DNA from: Symsagittifera roscoffensis
Taxonomy: Eukaryota > Xenacoelomorpha > Acoela > Convolutidae
Reading direction: 5' to 3'
DNA length: 64,000 nucleotides
Assembly (NCBI RefSeq): GCF_963678635.1
Contig: NC_087066.1
Coordinates: 35,901,152-35,965,151, forward strand
A program made the translations under genes and the position numbers. Positions 45,282 to 54,619 of this stretch are shown in pieces. The number at the start of each line of letters is the position of its first letter. The first letter of the stretch is position 1. The notes beneath the pieces were generated by a model. It was given only the letters and a program-made list of their open reading frames with translations. It was not told the DNA's origin and did no database searches.

Positions 45282-45320
45282 GTAAGTATGAATTAAGTAA
45301 ATATTACTAACTAATTACAG
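45282..45320 (+). other. Tiny intron-like segment right after the last stop codon
   Basis: It has a near-perfect donor (CAG/GTAAGTATG, GT at 45282), a perfect TACTAAC branch-point consensus at 45305-45311, and an acceptor TTACAG ending at 45320, giving a 39-nt intron. A second acceptor with a longer pyrimidine tract (TTTTCTTTAG) ends at 45359, giving 78 nt. It is in the 3' untranslated part of the message, two bases after the stop codon. Confidence 0.55.
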
Positions 45321-45359
45321 TATTAAAAACTCACCATTCTTTATTCATGTTTTCTTTAG

Positions 45360-46822
45360 ATTTTTAGCCTTCATCCTAGATCATCTGAAAAATTCACAAA
45401 AGAAAAATAAAAAATAGCAAACTTCTTCAAAACTGTTTAAGACCCTATTAAACTTTTGCACCAACAATTAAATAAATATAATACCAATGCAGTAAATTAA
45501 TTTATAAAATTTTCCCCAAAAGCAGTAAATCTACATATGATGAAAATTTGTATCTTAAAATTCCCCCATAACTAGCAGTAAATTTCCAAATTCTATGCAG
45601 TAAATTCATAAAATGCAATTGCAGTAATAACCTTTAGATATTTTCATTCATTCGCACAGAAATTCTATCCACACTCGCACAGCTCGCCCACGAAGAATTG
45701 TTTAAAATAATGAATTTCAGTTTCAAGTTTTCACACTCAACAACTCTAACATACAATAACATGTTTCAAACTTTCCTTTAACCCGGTTGGAAAGGAATCA
45801 TATACTAAACAAAACTAACCAACGCAGCTTACTAAATATCACAAATCATAGAATAACAGCATGACTAAGAAAAGGAAACCAACGGTACCCAAACCGGATT
45901 AACCCAGTTTAAAACTGGATAATTTATTCTTTTGAAGACTATTACAAAGTCTTAGAAAGAAATAATAAAACACAAAAAAGTCGAAAGACAAACCCATACC
46001 ACAAACAATTTGATTTTTGAAAAAAGTACATAACCAACAAGACATAAGTAAAACCACAACAAACCCAACATAAAACGTTGTCACATAACAGGACCCCTCA
46101 CAAACACCGCATGAAATCATACTCCCACTCCTGGCCTAACCCACCAGGAAAGGACGTCCTGAGCATGCTCTATAGCCGGCCTAACCCACCGCGCTACATC
46201 CACGCTTTGTGACCACACCTTTATTTTTAATAAGAGCTACTCAAGGGTGAGTAACTCTTCAAAATAACCGAACTAAAACAAAAAGCTTTTGTGAAAACAA
46301 CTAACTAAAATCATTATTAAAAAATATTAAACTAATAAAAGTTTTATAAAATGTAAAATCACCTGATGCAATATATAGATCAGAATACAACACCAAGGAC
46401 GAACATCAAAAGACAAGACGACCTCACTACACTCGAGAGAGAATGACCAACTACAATCGATATGCCGCTCACAATCACAACTCAAAGGATTTAGAGTACG
46501 ACTTGACTTCGCAGAAAAGGACTTCATTGAACTAGACCAATGACCACCTCGATGTTCAAGTATACGTACAGATCCGAGTAACCAGGCATCCCCTCCACGC
46601 ACAATCTCCACGCCATTCCCAAGCTAGATCAGACACAAAAGAAGTTCTCCCCGAAGAACAGAAAAACCTGACATAGCCAACCATTCTGAAATCAGAATTG
46701 ATTTGTCGTTGTCACAAGAAGAAGCGGGAGAAAATTATGATGTTCGCCAAATACCAACATCCATCATCCACCCTTGAATTACAGAAGAACTGTTCTAAAA
46801 AACTCTGTAAAACCCGGATGGG
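45360..46822 (+). other. 3' untranslated region of the LTR element
   Basis: No plus-strand coding frame is supported. Minus-strand frames at 45899-46120 and 46327-46611 are without recognisable domains. Purine runs occur at about 46717-46735 (aagaagaagcgggag). The bases immediately before the 3' LTR are GGATGGG, so the polypurine tract is short if that is its position. Confidence 0.6.
45489..45629 (+). repeat. Five spaced GCAGTAAAT motifs in the 3' UTR
   Basis: GCAGTAAAT occurs at 45489-45497, 45522-45530, 45575-45583 and 45597-45605, and a GCAGTAATA variant at 45621-45629. Spacing is irregular (16-53 bp). Such a cluster may be a protein-binding or RNA-export signal; that is inference. Confidence 0.7.
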
Positions 46823-47230
46823 TGGAACCTGATCTAAACTATATTTTATGATTGGATAAATTAAATGTTTTACCAATGTAAAGTATTTAATATTAACCAA
46901 TCATGATCCATCTAACTAACAACCCACTTATTTGTAAGTGCTGAAGTTACTTGTAATTTCAGCACCAGAGAGATTTGAATTTAACTTAGAAATTAGTTGG
47001 ACTCTCCCGAGCACTTCAGCAGCCGCAATAAACCAGTATACCCTAGATCTATTGAGCCTAGCAGAGACTAGTTAAACAACCTGAGACTAGATAGTATAAG
47101 AGTAAGATTAGGATCGGTATTAGACTAAGAAGTTGCACGAATCTATCCGGCCGAAAATAAGATAGCGTGACGAGCAGACGGTGTACCCTATCCGAAATTA
47201 CTCTATGAGTTACACTTCGGTCCTAACTCA
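46823..47230 (+). repeat. 3' LTR
   Basis: This 408 bp repeat reads as identical to the 5' LTR, with AATAAA at 47027-47032 as the likely polyadenylation signal. It is followed by the target duplication GTTC at 47231-47234. Confidence 0.97.
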
Positions 47231-47644
47231 GTTCTCAAAAAACCTCTGAAAAAGCAAAAATTTACCTCAAATCAGAGCTGAGGTGTTTTTTGATTAATAA
47301 TTCTCTTCAATTATTTATGTTACGAAAAATATACTCAAGAGAAATGCACACTCAGAATTTGTTGACCAAAAATTGTGTTTTTTTTTGACCAGCAGGGCAC
47401 TTTCAGACAAAATTTAGGGTCGGTCGGCCGGCCACGAATGGATGTCGTAAAACAGTATCAAACAATGTTCTGAGTCGCTTTTTTCTTAATGGAATTTTTC
47501 ACCTAATTCAGTTGCCTTTTCTCGAAAAAACGACCAGGAAACTCACTTTTAAAAAATGCAACTTAAATTAAAAAAATGCAACTTAAATTTAAAATTCTGT
47601 TTTTGAATTTTTTCTTTAATCATTTTGGTCGGAATATTTTCTCC

Positions 47645-47871
47645 AGGGGAGCGGTGGTGAAGTGGTTACGTCTCCGCCTCTCAATCGAAAGGTCGGATGT
47701 TCGAGGCTCACCATGAGCCGTGCTCGTTGCTTGAGGGTGAAGCAATATTACCCAGCCCAGAAAAATAACCAAAAAAAATTGCATGTAGTTCTTAAACAGG
47801 GGCAAAACAGCGGTTCGCCGTGATGAGCTGTACAGCTCTTGTGTTGGTCCTTTCCCCCGTGGATAAATGGT
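47645..47871 (+). repeat. tRNA-derived SINE copy 2 (best preserved)
   Basis: The tRNA-like head carries an A box TGGTGAAGTGG at 47655-47665 and a B box GTTCGAGGCT at 47699-47708, spaced as in RNA polymerase III promoters. The body contains 'gagccgtgctcgttgcttga', 'cccagcccagaaaaataacc', 'ttgcatgtagttcttaaac', 'gccgtgatgagctgtaca' and 'ggtcctttcccccgtggata'. The head most resembles a tRNA of the Leu/Ser type with a long variable region, but this is not certain. No poly(A) tail is seen. Confidence 0.9.
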
Positions 47872-48559
47872 CTTATATGCACAGCAACCGGCTATTTTTG
47901 TTCACCAATCGGGACCCAATAGGAAATACCTTCACTAAGTTGTGTGAGATGCGAGAAGGAACACGCTGAGATAGGTGTGACACATTTTTGAGTGATTCGT
48001 GAGATGGAGGAGTGCATCAAAAATCTGGGGAAGCGTACTGTTTGGTATGAGCAAGGATGGAGGAGGGCAATTTAAGATTACTGCTGAACCATTCACTGTT
48101 AATTTGGAGGAGATAAGAGAAAAGGTGGGTAAAATGGTCATATCGGCAAAGATAGCATCGCCAACTTTTTTCTGTGTGACTGGGGGTGGAAGAAACAAAC
48201 TAAGATAATAACGACACCTTTTTAGGAGATACAACAAGGGGCCACCCTAAGAAAACAACAATACCTTTGGGCGTGATGGGAAAGGAGAAGATCCTAAGAT
48301 AAAAGCTAAGCCCATTTCATTTAAGTGACATGGGCGAAGAAGGTGAGCCTAGGAGAGTCGCCAAACCCTTTTGAGTAATATGGAGAGGAGGGAATATTGT
48401 AAGATAATAACACCGTCTATTATCGAGGAAGGCACCATACTAGCTACAACAGCGACCTCTTTTTGACTGACAAGAGGAAGGGCAACACCCAAGATAATAG
48501 CGATATATTTCTTGTCAGATAGGGAGGACTAGAAGAGACCAAATGTAACAGTGACTAAC

Positions 48560-48743
48560 ACTGCGCAATTGTCGTGGCAGTAGTTGTCATTACAACACAT
48601 CGACCCCACTGAGCTGTCTTGATTTTCCTGCACCCATAGGCAGTACCAGTCATCACTGCATCTCTCATGATCATGGTCAGCCACAACAGAAGTTACTTTC
48701 AACAAACACCCGAGGAGCAGAATTTGCAGCACTCGCGATAGGG
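48560..48743 (-). CDS. Shisa/CYYR1-like membrane protein, signal peptide and six-cysteine exon
   Basis: This is the upstream recognisable exon of a minus-strand gene continuing at 24293-24396 and 23124-23398. It has an acceptor CCGTTTTTAG ending at 48744 and a donor GTTAGT starting at 48559 (phase 2). It encodes a hydrophobic stretch (VLQILLLGCLLKVTSVVA) that acts as a signal peptide, then a short ectodomain with six cysteines (C-x5-C-x13-C-C-x4-C-x3-C; RCSDDWYC, MCCNDNYCHDNC). Joined to the other exons it gives 186 codons with no stop: signal peptide, Cys-rich domain, one membrane helix, Pro/Tyr-rich tail. That plan defines the Shisa/CYYR1/WBP1-VOPP1 group of adaptors, which act in receptor trafficking. 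No in-frame ATG exists in this exon, and a TAA lies just upstream of the acceptor, so the start codon is in an exon not found. Which subfamily it belongs to is open. Confidence 0.65.
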
Positions 48744-48859
48744 CTAAAAACGGAACGGGTGACTTGCACTTTTTTTAGTTTCTTGGTTTGTGAGTGTTTT
48801 TTTAACCTAAAAAAGGAAGTAAAAATTTAGCGAGCAAATAACCTTCCCGTTGCCGGGGG

Positions 48860-48995
48860 GTTAGGCATCATTACCCAGCCCAGAAAAATAGCCAAAAAAG
48901 TAGCATGAATATCTTAGCGAGGGGAATAACAGCAGTTATCCGTCAAGAACTGAAGAGCTCGTATGTTTCTCCTTTTGCCTTGTGAATACATCGTC
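48860..48995 (+). repeat. Partial, diverged tRNA-derived SINE
   Basis: It contains 'ttacccagcccagaaaaata', 'agcatgaatatctta', 'gtcaagaactga-gagctcg' and 'ccttttgccttgtgaata', matching the body of the SINE at 47.6 kb. The tRNA-like head is missing. It lies just upstream of the Cys-rich exon (gene orientation). Confidence 0.75.
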
Positions 48996-49187
48996 TTGAA
49001 CGTAATCTTATTTGCGTTCAATTTAATTAGTAAGTTTCAAATAAAAGGTAATTGTGCGAACATCTCACTAGAAATAATTAGAAGGCAAACTGGGACTTTC
49101 ACTGTCGCTTTTAGGTATATCGAGTGAAACCTTATGGTTGCGACTCGGTATTCTGGAAAAAAAAATTAAATCCGTCGAGGACTTTTT

Positions 49188-49709
49188 TTCCGACTTTCGA
49201 TACGAAAGTAACGGAATATTTGTGCTCGGGGTGGGTTTTTTTTTCTTCAGACAAATTTCGACTTTTTAACTAGCCATTTTTGACGGAATTTTTTTATATC
49301 ATTCGAAAGGTATTGTTGTCCTGAGGTTATATTTGAAAAGATATTTTACCTGTGATCATTTTTCGTAAAGTTACGGGGGTTTAAAGATTGTCATTTTGGC
49401 CAATTTGGGACAATTAACGCGCGATATATTTCACGCTATTAACGCGTAAGCGGAGAGTTAATCGGTCTTAGAAATGGTTCCCAATTGGTTGAAAGAAGCT
49501 TAATTGCCATAATTGATTTGTTACAAGGAGCGAAATTTATCCTTTTGTACTTAATATGGCGTGTGGGGGGATGATTTTCATTAAAAAAATTCAAATTTTA
49601 GAAGAAAAAAAATTTTCATTTTGTTTCATTTCGTTTAATTTCTGCCCCATAAACATTAAAAGGCGGTCGGAACATTCAGGGCTTCGCCCTGATACGAGCA
49701 GTCTTGTTT
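49188..49709 (+). repeat. Dispersed repeat family A, well-preserved copy
   Basis: It runs from 'ttccgactttcgatacgaa' to 'gatacgagcagtcttgttt'. All landmarks are present: 'atttgtgctcggggtgg', 'ttcgaaaggtattgttgtcc', 'gtaaagttacgggggtttaa', 'aattaacgcgcgatatattt', 'aacgcgtaagcggaga', 'atggcgtgtggggggatg'. The terminal CAGGGCTTCGCCCTG can fold into a six-base-pair hairpin. No coding frame is present. Confidence 0.9.
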
Positions 49710-52199
49710 CATTTTCAGACTGATTTACTACTAAGAAAGATCACAAGAAGTTAGAGTAGAGCACTGCAGATTACATATATGCTTTTGCTTTACTTTCAAT
49801 TGAATAGTGGTTCCTGCAAATTGCAGTGAAGCAATCAGTAGACCTTAACAGCCCTGTCTAAGATAGTCCATTTTTATTATGCCCTCATTTTCCAGACTGA
49901 GTTATTTTGTTGACCGAAGCTTTTTTTACGACAAAATCATTGCCATTACAGGGGATCAAGCATTCGATCCGATGTGTTGAAAGTGAACGCCCTGCTAATT
50001 TTTTTGCCAATTTAAGCGACTTGAATAACCATTATTTAGAAAAAACGGAAGAAAGCTTTGTTTTTTTTGCATTTTTGAGGCAGTCATTGTGGTCTAAACA
50101 TTCTGTGCTACTTGCAGAAAAATTGGCTATCCTTATTTTAAAGTTTTTCAACCATTCAAGTTCAGACTAAAAGAAAACTAAATTTTTACCTTTGCCGCGA
50201 AGAAAGCTTGACATTTTGACTTAGTTTGATCAATTAGTTATTCTGTAGTAACTAATTTTAGAGATATCAACTTTATATTTTCATAAAACGTTTCTCTTTT
50301 AGTAATGTTGGCTCATGTAAAATTTTAGATTCTGTAACCAAAACTGACTATATTTTTCACAAGTTTGTTTTCGAATGGTTTTGTCTGGCAAAAAAACATG
50401 CACCGTCAGTTTAAACATAAAGAGCTCCGAATATTTTTATACTTAATTTGTGTACCGTCAGTTTAAAAATAAAAAGCTAAGAATAGTTATACTTAATTTG
50501 TGTTAATTGTGTTCAATCCAAAAAAATTGAAATCTAAGTGAAAACAAGAATTTTTCCAACCACCCGCCATCCCCCTTCAAACCACCACTAAAACACACCC
50601 GGAAATAATTATTATTTATTAGACGAAAAGTGTGTTTTTAGTACTATACATCAAAACCCGAATTCCGCATGCAAAAGCATCAAAAGTTGAGAAGTTTATA
50701 GTTGACAACTGGCCGAAAGCAACAAGCAGACACAAACGGCATTCCGCCGTATTTTGAAAAGTAATGATTAGTACTAGGCAATAACTGATACCAGGCGATA
50801 ATTAGTAGGTCTATTATCTCGTTTCTCAATCGCACATTCAATTTGCGTGCCGAAACAGCAAATTTCTATAAAACAGCCTGACATTTAACAGCGTATATTT
50901 CCGACGCCTTGAAAGCGCGCCCAAAAACCCATGGCCACTGTGAGTTCAAGCTACTAATAAACTGATGTAAATGCACTTGATGCGAAAAATTTGATTTGCA
51001 AGGTTTTCCAAATACAGCCAGTTTTCGTTTCAAAGAGTTTTGGCCGTATCTCAATAAAATAACTGCAAAATTAGCGGTTATCTATAAAAAAGATTATATC
51101 AAATCTATGGCCAATGTTTTAAGAATTACCGGAATTTGCAGACTGTCCAACCACTGGCTCAAAAAATTTTGATAATTAAATTGATGAAAAACGTGGATAA
51201 TTGGATATGTAGTGTAACGTACCAGCAACTTATACCAGATGTTCTCCCCGAGTGATTGCAGTCACCATGTATTTAAGGAAGCGACAATGCCAGCGATTCT
51301 AATGCTCGTTGCCATTCTCGCGTTTTTGTGATGTCCTTTCATAATATAAATTTTGCGATTTTGCTGCGTTAATACGCATGCAATTTCTATCAATTTTTAT
51401 AAAGTTGCAATAAAAAAAATGATGAAAAGACTTAGACTGGAAAAACAGAACTAAAACACTACGCTCCATGTGTAACAATTGACTTGTGAAAGTTGTAAAT
51501 AAACAGTATACGACCTTAAAGCTCTTTGAATTTCTAGATTATTTTAGGATCGACTTTTTTGATAACATTATCCCAATTTTAGAAAACTCGATCAAGGAGT
51601 AATTTTTTAAGTACGCTGGAAAATCTGAAAATTAAATTCCATTTTCGAAACCAGAATTTGATCATGGTTTTCAGCACCTTCACATTTTTGCGTTTCGATA
51701 GTATAATTTGCCTTCCTTTTAAAAAAAGAAATGAATTAAACTTGAAAACGATATCACAAATCGAATCGCGGAAAATCGAAATCGAACGGGAACTAAATTT
51801 AAGACTTTTTCCTGGAAAAAACCACAAAAAAAACACAAGACCTAGCAAAACCTGCTTCTTGGATTCGAGCCCAATAATCAGCACAAATTTAATTTGAAGC
51901 TGATTGTACATACATTCCGATAAATATTTTTGAATATATATCAATATATTTTTGTTTAGCAACTGCATGAATGACGTCATAAGGTCGCTAGACCTGTCAT
52001 GTAACGACTTTGTCGAGCACTCTAAACAATTCTTTTTTAATGACCATTCTTGTGCACCTAATATTCCGACCACTGTTGTGTAGCAAGAAAATTCCTTCCA
52101 GCGTAGAAAATATTATTTCGTAAAATGAAGCTCAAAAGACTGATGATTCCACTATTCCACAGATTCAAAATGAGGGGAATATAACACAACTATCCATAT
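49710..52199. other. Non-coding, with two open frames of uncertain status
   Basis: A plus-strand frame at 49907-50170 (87 codons, non-ATG start) and a minus-strand frame at 51579-52073 (164 codons, no ATG at its upstream end) are longer than expected for such AT-rich DNA. Neither shows a recognisable domain. Part of the second (about 51500-51610) is a diverged copy of sequence at 53705-53830, which points to a dispersed element. A direct pair around 'caccgtcagtttaaa' is present at 50402-50416 and 50454-50468. Confidence 0.4.
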
Positions 52200-52208
52200 A
52201 AATAAACA

Positions 52209-53601
52209 GGGTCAGGAATATTTGCCCCAAGTGAATTGGGCCTATGCCAACTTGTCCTATACTAACGTGCCCTACATGGCAACTTGTTCTATGCCAACTT
52301 GTCCCACTGGGCATTTTGTCCTATGCCGTTTTGTCCCCTACTATACACTTTTACTTGATTCTTTGATGTTCATATTGAGGACCAGCAAGTGCTAATATAC
52401 ACTGGACTCGTTTTGAGATAACAAAAGACTCTAATTAAAAATTATTGAAGCTGAGCCTAAAAAACTAGAATTTTTGGTAATTACACGCCAAATTTGACAA
52501 TAATCCACAATTAGCGCCTTTGATACAAAATGAAACACGACTATTCTTTCATTTTATTTCATCGTTTATCATTTTTTTCCAACACATCCAACATAAATAC
52601 TATGAGTCAACTTACGTGGGGAAAATTTCAAAGAAATAAACGAACGCCAAACACTACTGAGCACTGGAGATGAGCAAGATACAGTTCACACAAAAAAGCA
52701 AACGACAAAAACTACTGAGCACTGGAGATGCGCAAGATACAGTTCACACAAATGCCGCATGCTCGCCGTCACAGCAGGAGATAAACTCGTATCAACAAAA
52801 AATGAGCACAGCCACGATGTTAGACCTGAGAAAATTGAGGCAAACCAGATCACGCATCAAATGAAAAAAGAGGCCACGCAGCAAATTGTACCTGTTAATA
52901 GTAGTATAATTGCCACTTGTCTCCAGGAAGTAACAAATGAGAAAGCTGTTCAATTATCCTTGCCCAATCGTGCAGCAATAAATAGAACTCTTAACCGCCA
53001 GAAACAGAACTTGGTCCCATCCTAACTTATAGCCATCGTACAGGGTCCAAACTTTGAGAGGTGTCAAAAGCCAATACTGCAATAATTTTGCTCATTCCCT
53101 CACCTCGCCCCCTATTCTGTGTTACCTCCCTAGTATAGGGAGGTTTTAGGGGCAAGGCAGTACCTGCGGTTTTCCGTTTTATCGATTTCAAACAAAATTT
53201 TTTTGACTTCTTCAAGTTTTGAACTCTTGACTTCTTGATTAAGATTGTTGTGCACTATTAACTATGCTATAGGAGCTTACAAGAACTGCAATCAATCTTT
53301 TGAAATGTTTAACTCGACATGGAAATTGCATTGAAATTTTGCCGCTTTCATTTTGTTCATGCATGCTTTGAACTCATTTTGATTCGGCACATGTTTTAAT
53401 TATTCCGCATTTTCTTTCAAGCTTAATTGTTCAACAAAAAAATCTTTCATCTTTATGCCGACATTATGTTATACGAGGATATCAAAGAATCTGGGGCATG
53501 TTTCATATTTTATTATCTGGGACAAGATGGCATTGGACAAGTTGTCATCTGGGGCAAGTTGGAATCGGACAAGTTGACTTGGGGCAAAATGACATGTAAC
53601 C
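52209..53601 (+). mobile_element. Small MULE-type DNA transposon (about 1.4 kb)
   Basis: It is flanked by a perfect 9 bp direct duplication AAATAAACA (52200-52208 and 53602-53610), the length typical of Mutator-like elements. The two ends are inverted repeats: the left has TTTGCCCCAAGT then repeated 'gccaacttgtcc' units (about 52218-52335), and the right has the complement ACTTGGGGCAAAA preceded by repeated 'ggacaagttg' units (about 53515-53591). Between them lies a FLYWCH-type zinc-finger remnant typical of animal MULE transposases. The catalytic DDE domain is absent, so the element is non-autonomous. Confidence 0.85.
52711..53025 (+). pseudogene. FLYWCH zinc-finger remnant of a MULE transposase
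   Basis: In the frame of position 52729 the translation gives a W-R-C block, then HKCRMLA, then STKNEHSHDV. This spaced C...C...H-x-H pattern, with W before the first Cys, is the C-terminal half of a FLYWCH zinc finger. The frame continues through a Lys/Gln-rich stretch to a LPNRAAINRTLNRQKQ motif, which recalls the linker following FLYWCH domains in animal MULE proteins, and stops at 53023-53025. The DDE transposase domain is missing. A 58 bp tandem duplication places a second copy of the W-R-C block at 52653, where Cys is replaced by a stop. Family knowledge is from memory; the motif pattern is visible. Confidence 0.75.
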
Positions 53602-53704
53602 AAATAAACATAGCCAGCAGACAGTTGGTAAGTCTCCATGAAAGTAAGGAAACCGGAAAAAAGACTGGCCTGTTTTTTTTAGAAAAACTTCAGCGAAGCG
53701 AACT

Positions 53705-53830
53705 AGTTTCCAATACAAAGTGATTTTAAGGCTCTTCGAATTTCTAAAGCAAGTTATGATTGACACTTATAAACTATCCCGAGATAAATTACCCGAATTT
53801 GAGAAAACTGGATCAACCGGTAATTTTTTA
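53705..53830 (+). repeat. Dispersed segment shared with 51500-51610
   Basis: Both places carry 'taa-gctctt-gaatttcta' followed about 60 bp later by 'gagaaaactggatcaa' or 'gaaaactcgatcaa' and 'gtaattttttaa'. They are diverged copies in the same orientation, one just right of the MULE and the other about 0.6 kb left of it. Confidence 0.55.
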
Positions 53831-54619
53831 TTCCGATGTGGGTTCTTAAATTTTTTATCGAATAGTTTTTTTGCGCCATTTCAGTGTTCGTAATTGCCTT
53901 TTTTGCAAGCGTTATTCTCCTTTTGTATCAATTGAATTTGAATTGAACATAAAATTGAATGAAATCAAATTAGGCGTGAAAAATTTAATGGCTTGCTCCT
54001 CGACCGATTCAAGTATTTTCATTACGTTCATTGACACTTCACGAGAAAATCTGCTAATTTCCAAGTAGCACGTAATCTTCTGACCCGTTGCGTAGAAAAA
54101 AAAATTCTCCCAACAAGGGGAGGATTGCTTTTTTCATTTTTCCATATACTTAATAGGCTCTTTTCCAGTTTCCCCCCACCTTTCAAAATACCGAGTTTTA
54201 TGTTTGTTTTACGTGTTATTACGGCTAAATGCGTGATGTTACGCTGTAAAGTATGAAGAACACATCTGTTCACAGTTGTTGATTTGTTCACCACGCCAAA
54301 TCTCATTGCATTATGACAAGGTTAAATAAGCTTTTCAAAGTTAAATTTGAAAGGGGGGGAACTGGAAAAGAGCCACTTAAAATTAGGGTGATTAACGTGC
54401 TACAACAAATTAAAACTAAATAAGTAATTGGACAATAATAGTTATATTATTAGTCAAAAGTAGAATGCATGCTACTCATTTCATCCATTCTGCGCTTAAA
54501 AGCCACAGTTAGTTCGAATGACGAGTGTTAAAACTTTATGCAAATGTTACATCACTTACAGTCATTTGAAATTTATTTGGAGTTTGGATTGAACACGTAT
54601 GGATTTAGTTTGGATTATT

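Larger units (their letters stand above)
28482..47230 (+). mobile_element. Giant Ty3/gypsy-type, env-bearing LTR retroelement (18.7 kb)
   Basis: This is a complete element bounded by two 408 bp LTRs that begin TG and end CA, flanked by a 4 bp direct duplication GTTC at 28478-28481 and 47231-47234. Domain order in Gag-Pol is capsid, CCHC knuckle, protease, reverse transcriptase, RNase H, integrase. That order is the Ty3/gypsy (Metaviridae) and retrovirus order, not copia. After pol come four further reading frames: a small hydrophobic one, a Ser/Thr/Pro-rich one with an in-frame stop, an envelope-like one, and an unknown 601-codon one. The LTRs read as identical, so insertion is recent. It lies on the plus strand inside the 24 kb intron of the minus-strand Shisa-like gene. 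At 18.7 kb it is far longer than typical gypsy elements (about 5-9 kb). The sense strand is conspicuously A-rich and G-poor. Confidence 0.97.

Noticed and set aside
46717-46735. Polypurine tract of the LTR element
   Set aside because: It lies about 90 bp before the 3' LTR, while the tract should abut it; the adjacent GGATGGG is short, so the true tract is left open.
47655-47720. Functional tRNA gene
   Set aside because: A and B boxes are present, but acceptor and anticodon stems are not convincing, and the sequence continues into a body shared with other copies, so it is a SINE head.
48561-48566. Alternative donor GCA/GTGTTA for the six-cysteine exon
   Set aside because: It would leave phase 0 and put the transmembrane exon out of frame; the donor three lines of evidence prefer (GTTAGT at 48559, phase 2) keeps the frame open.
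53027-53215. Minus-strand frame between the FLYWCH remnant and the right end of the MULE
   Set aside because: It is short, without domains, and inside a non-coding part of the transposon.
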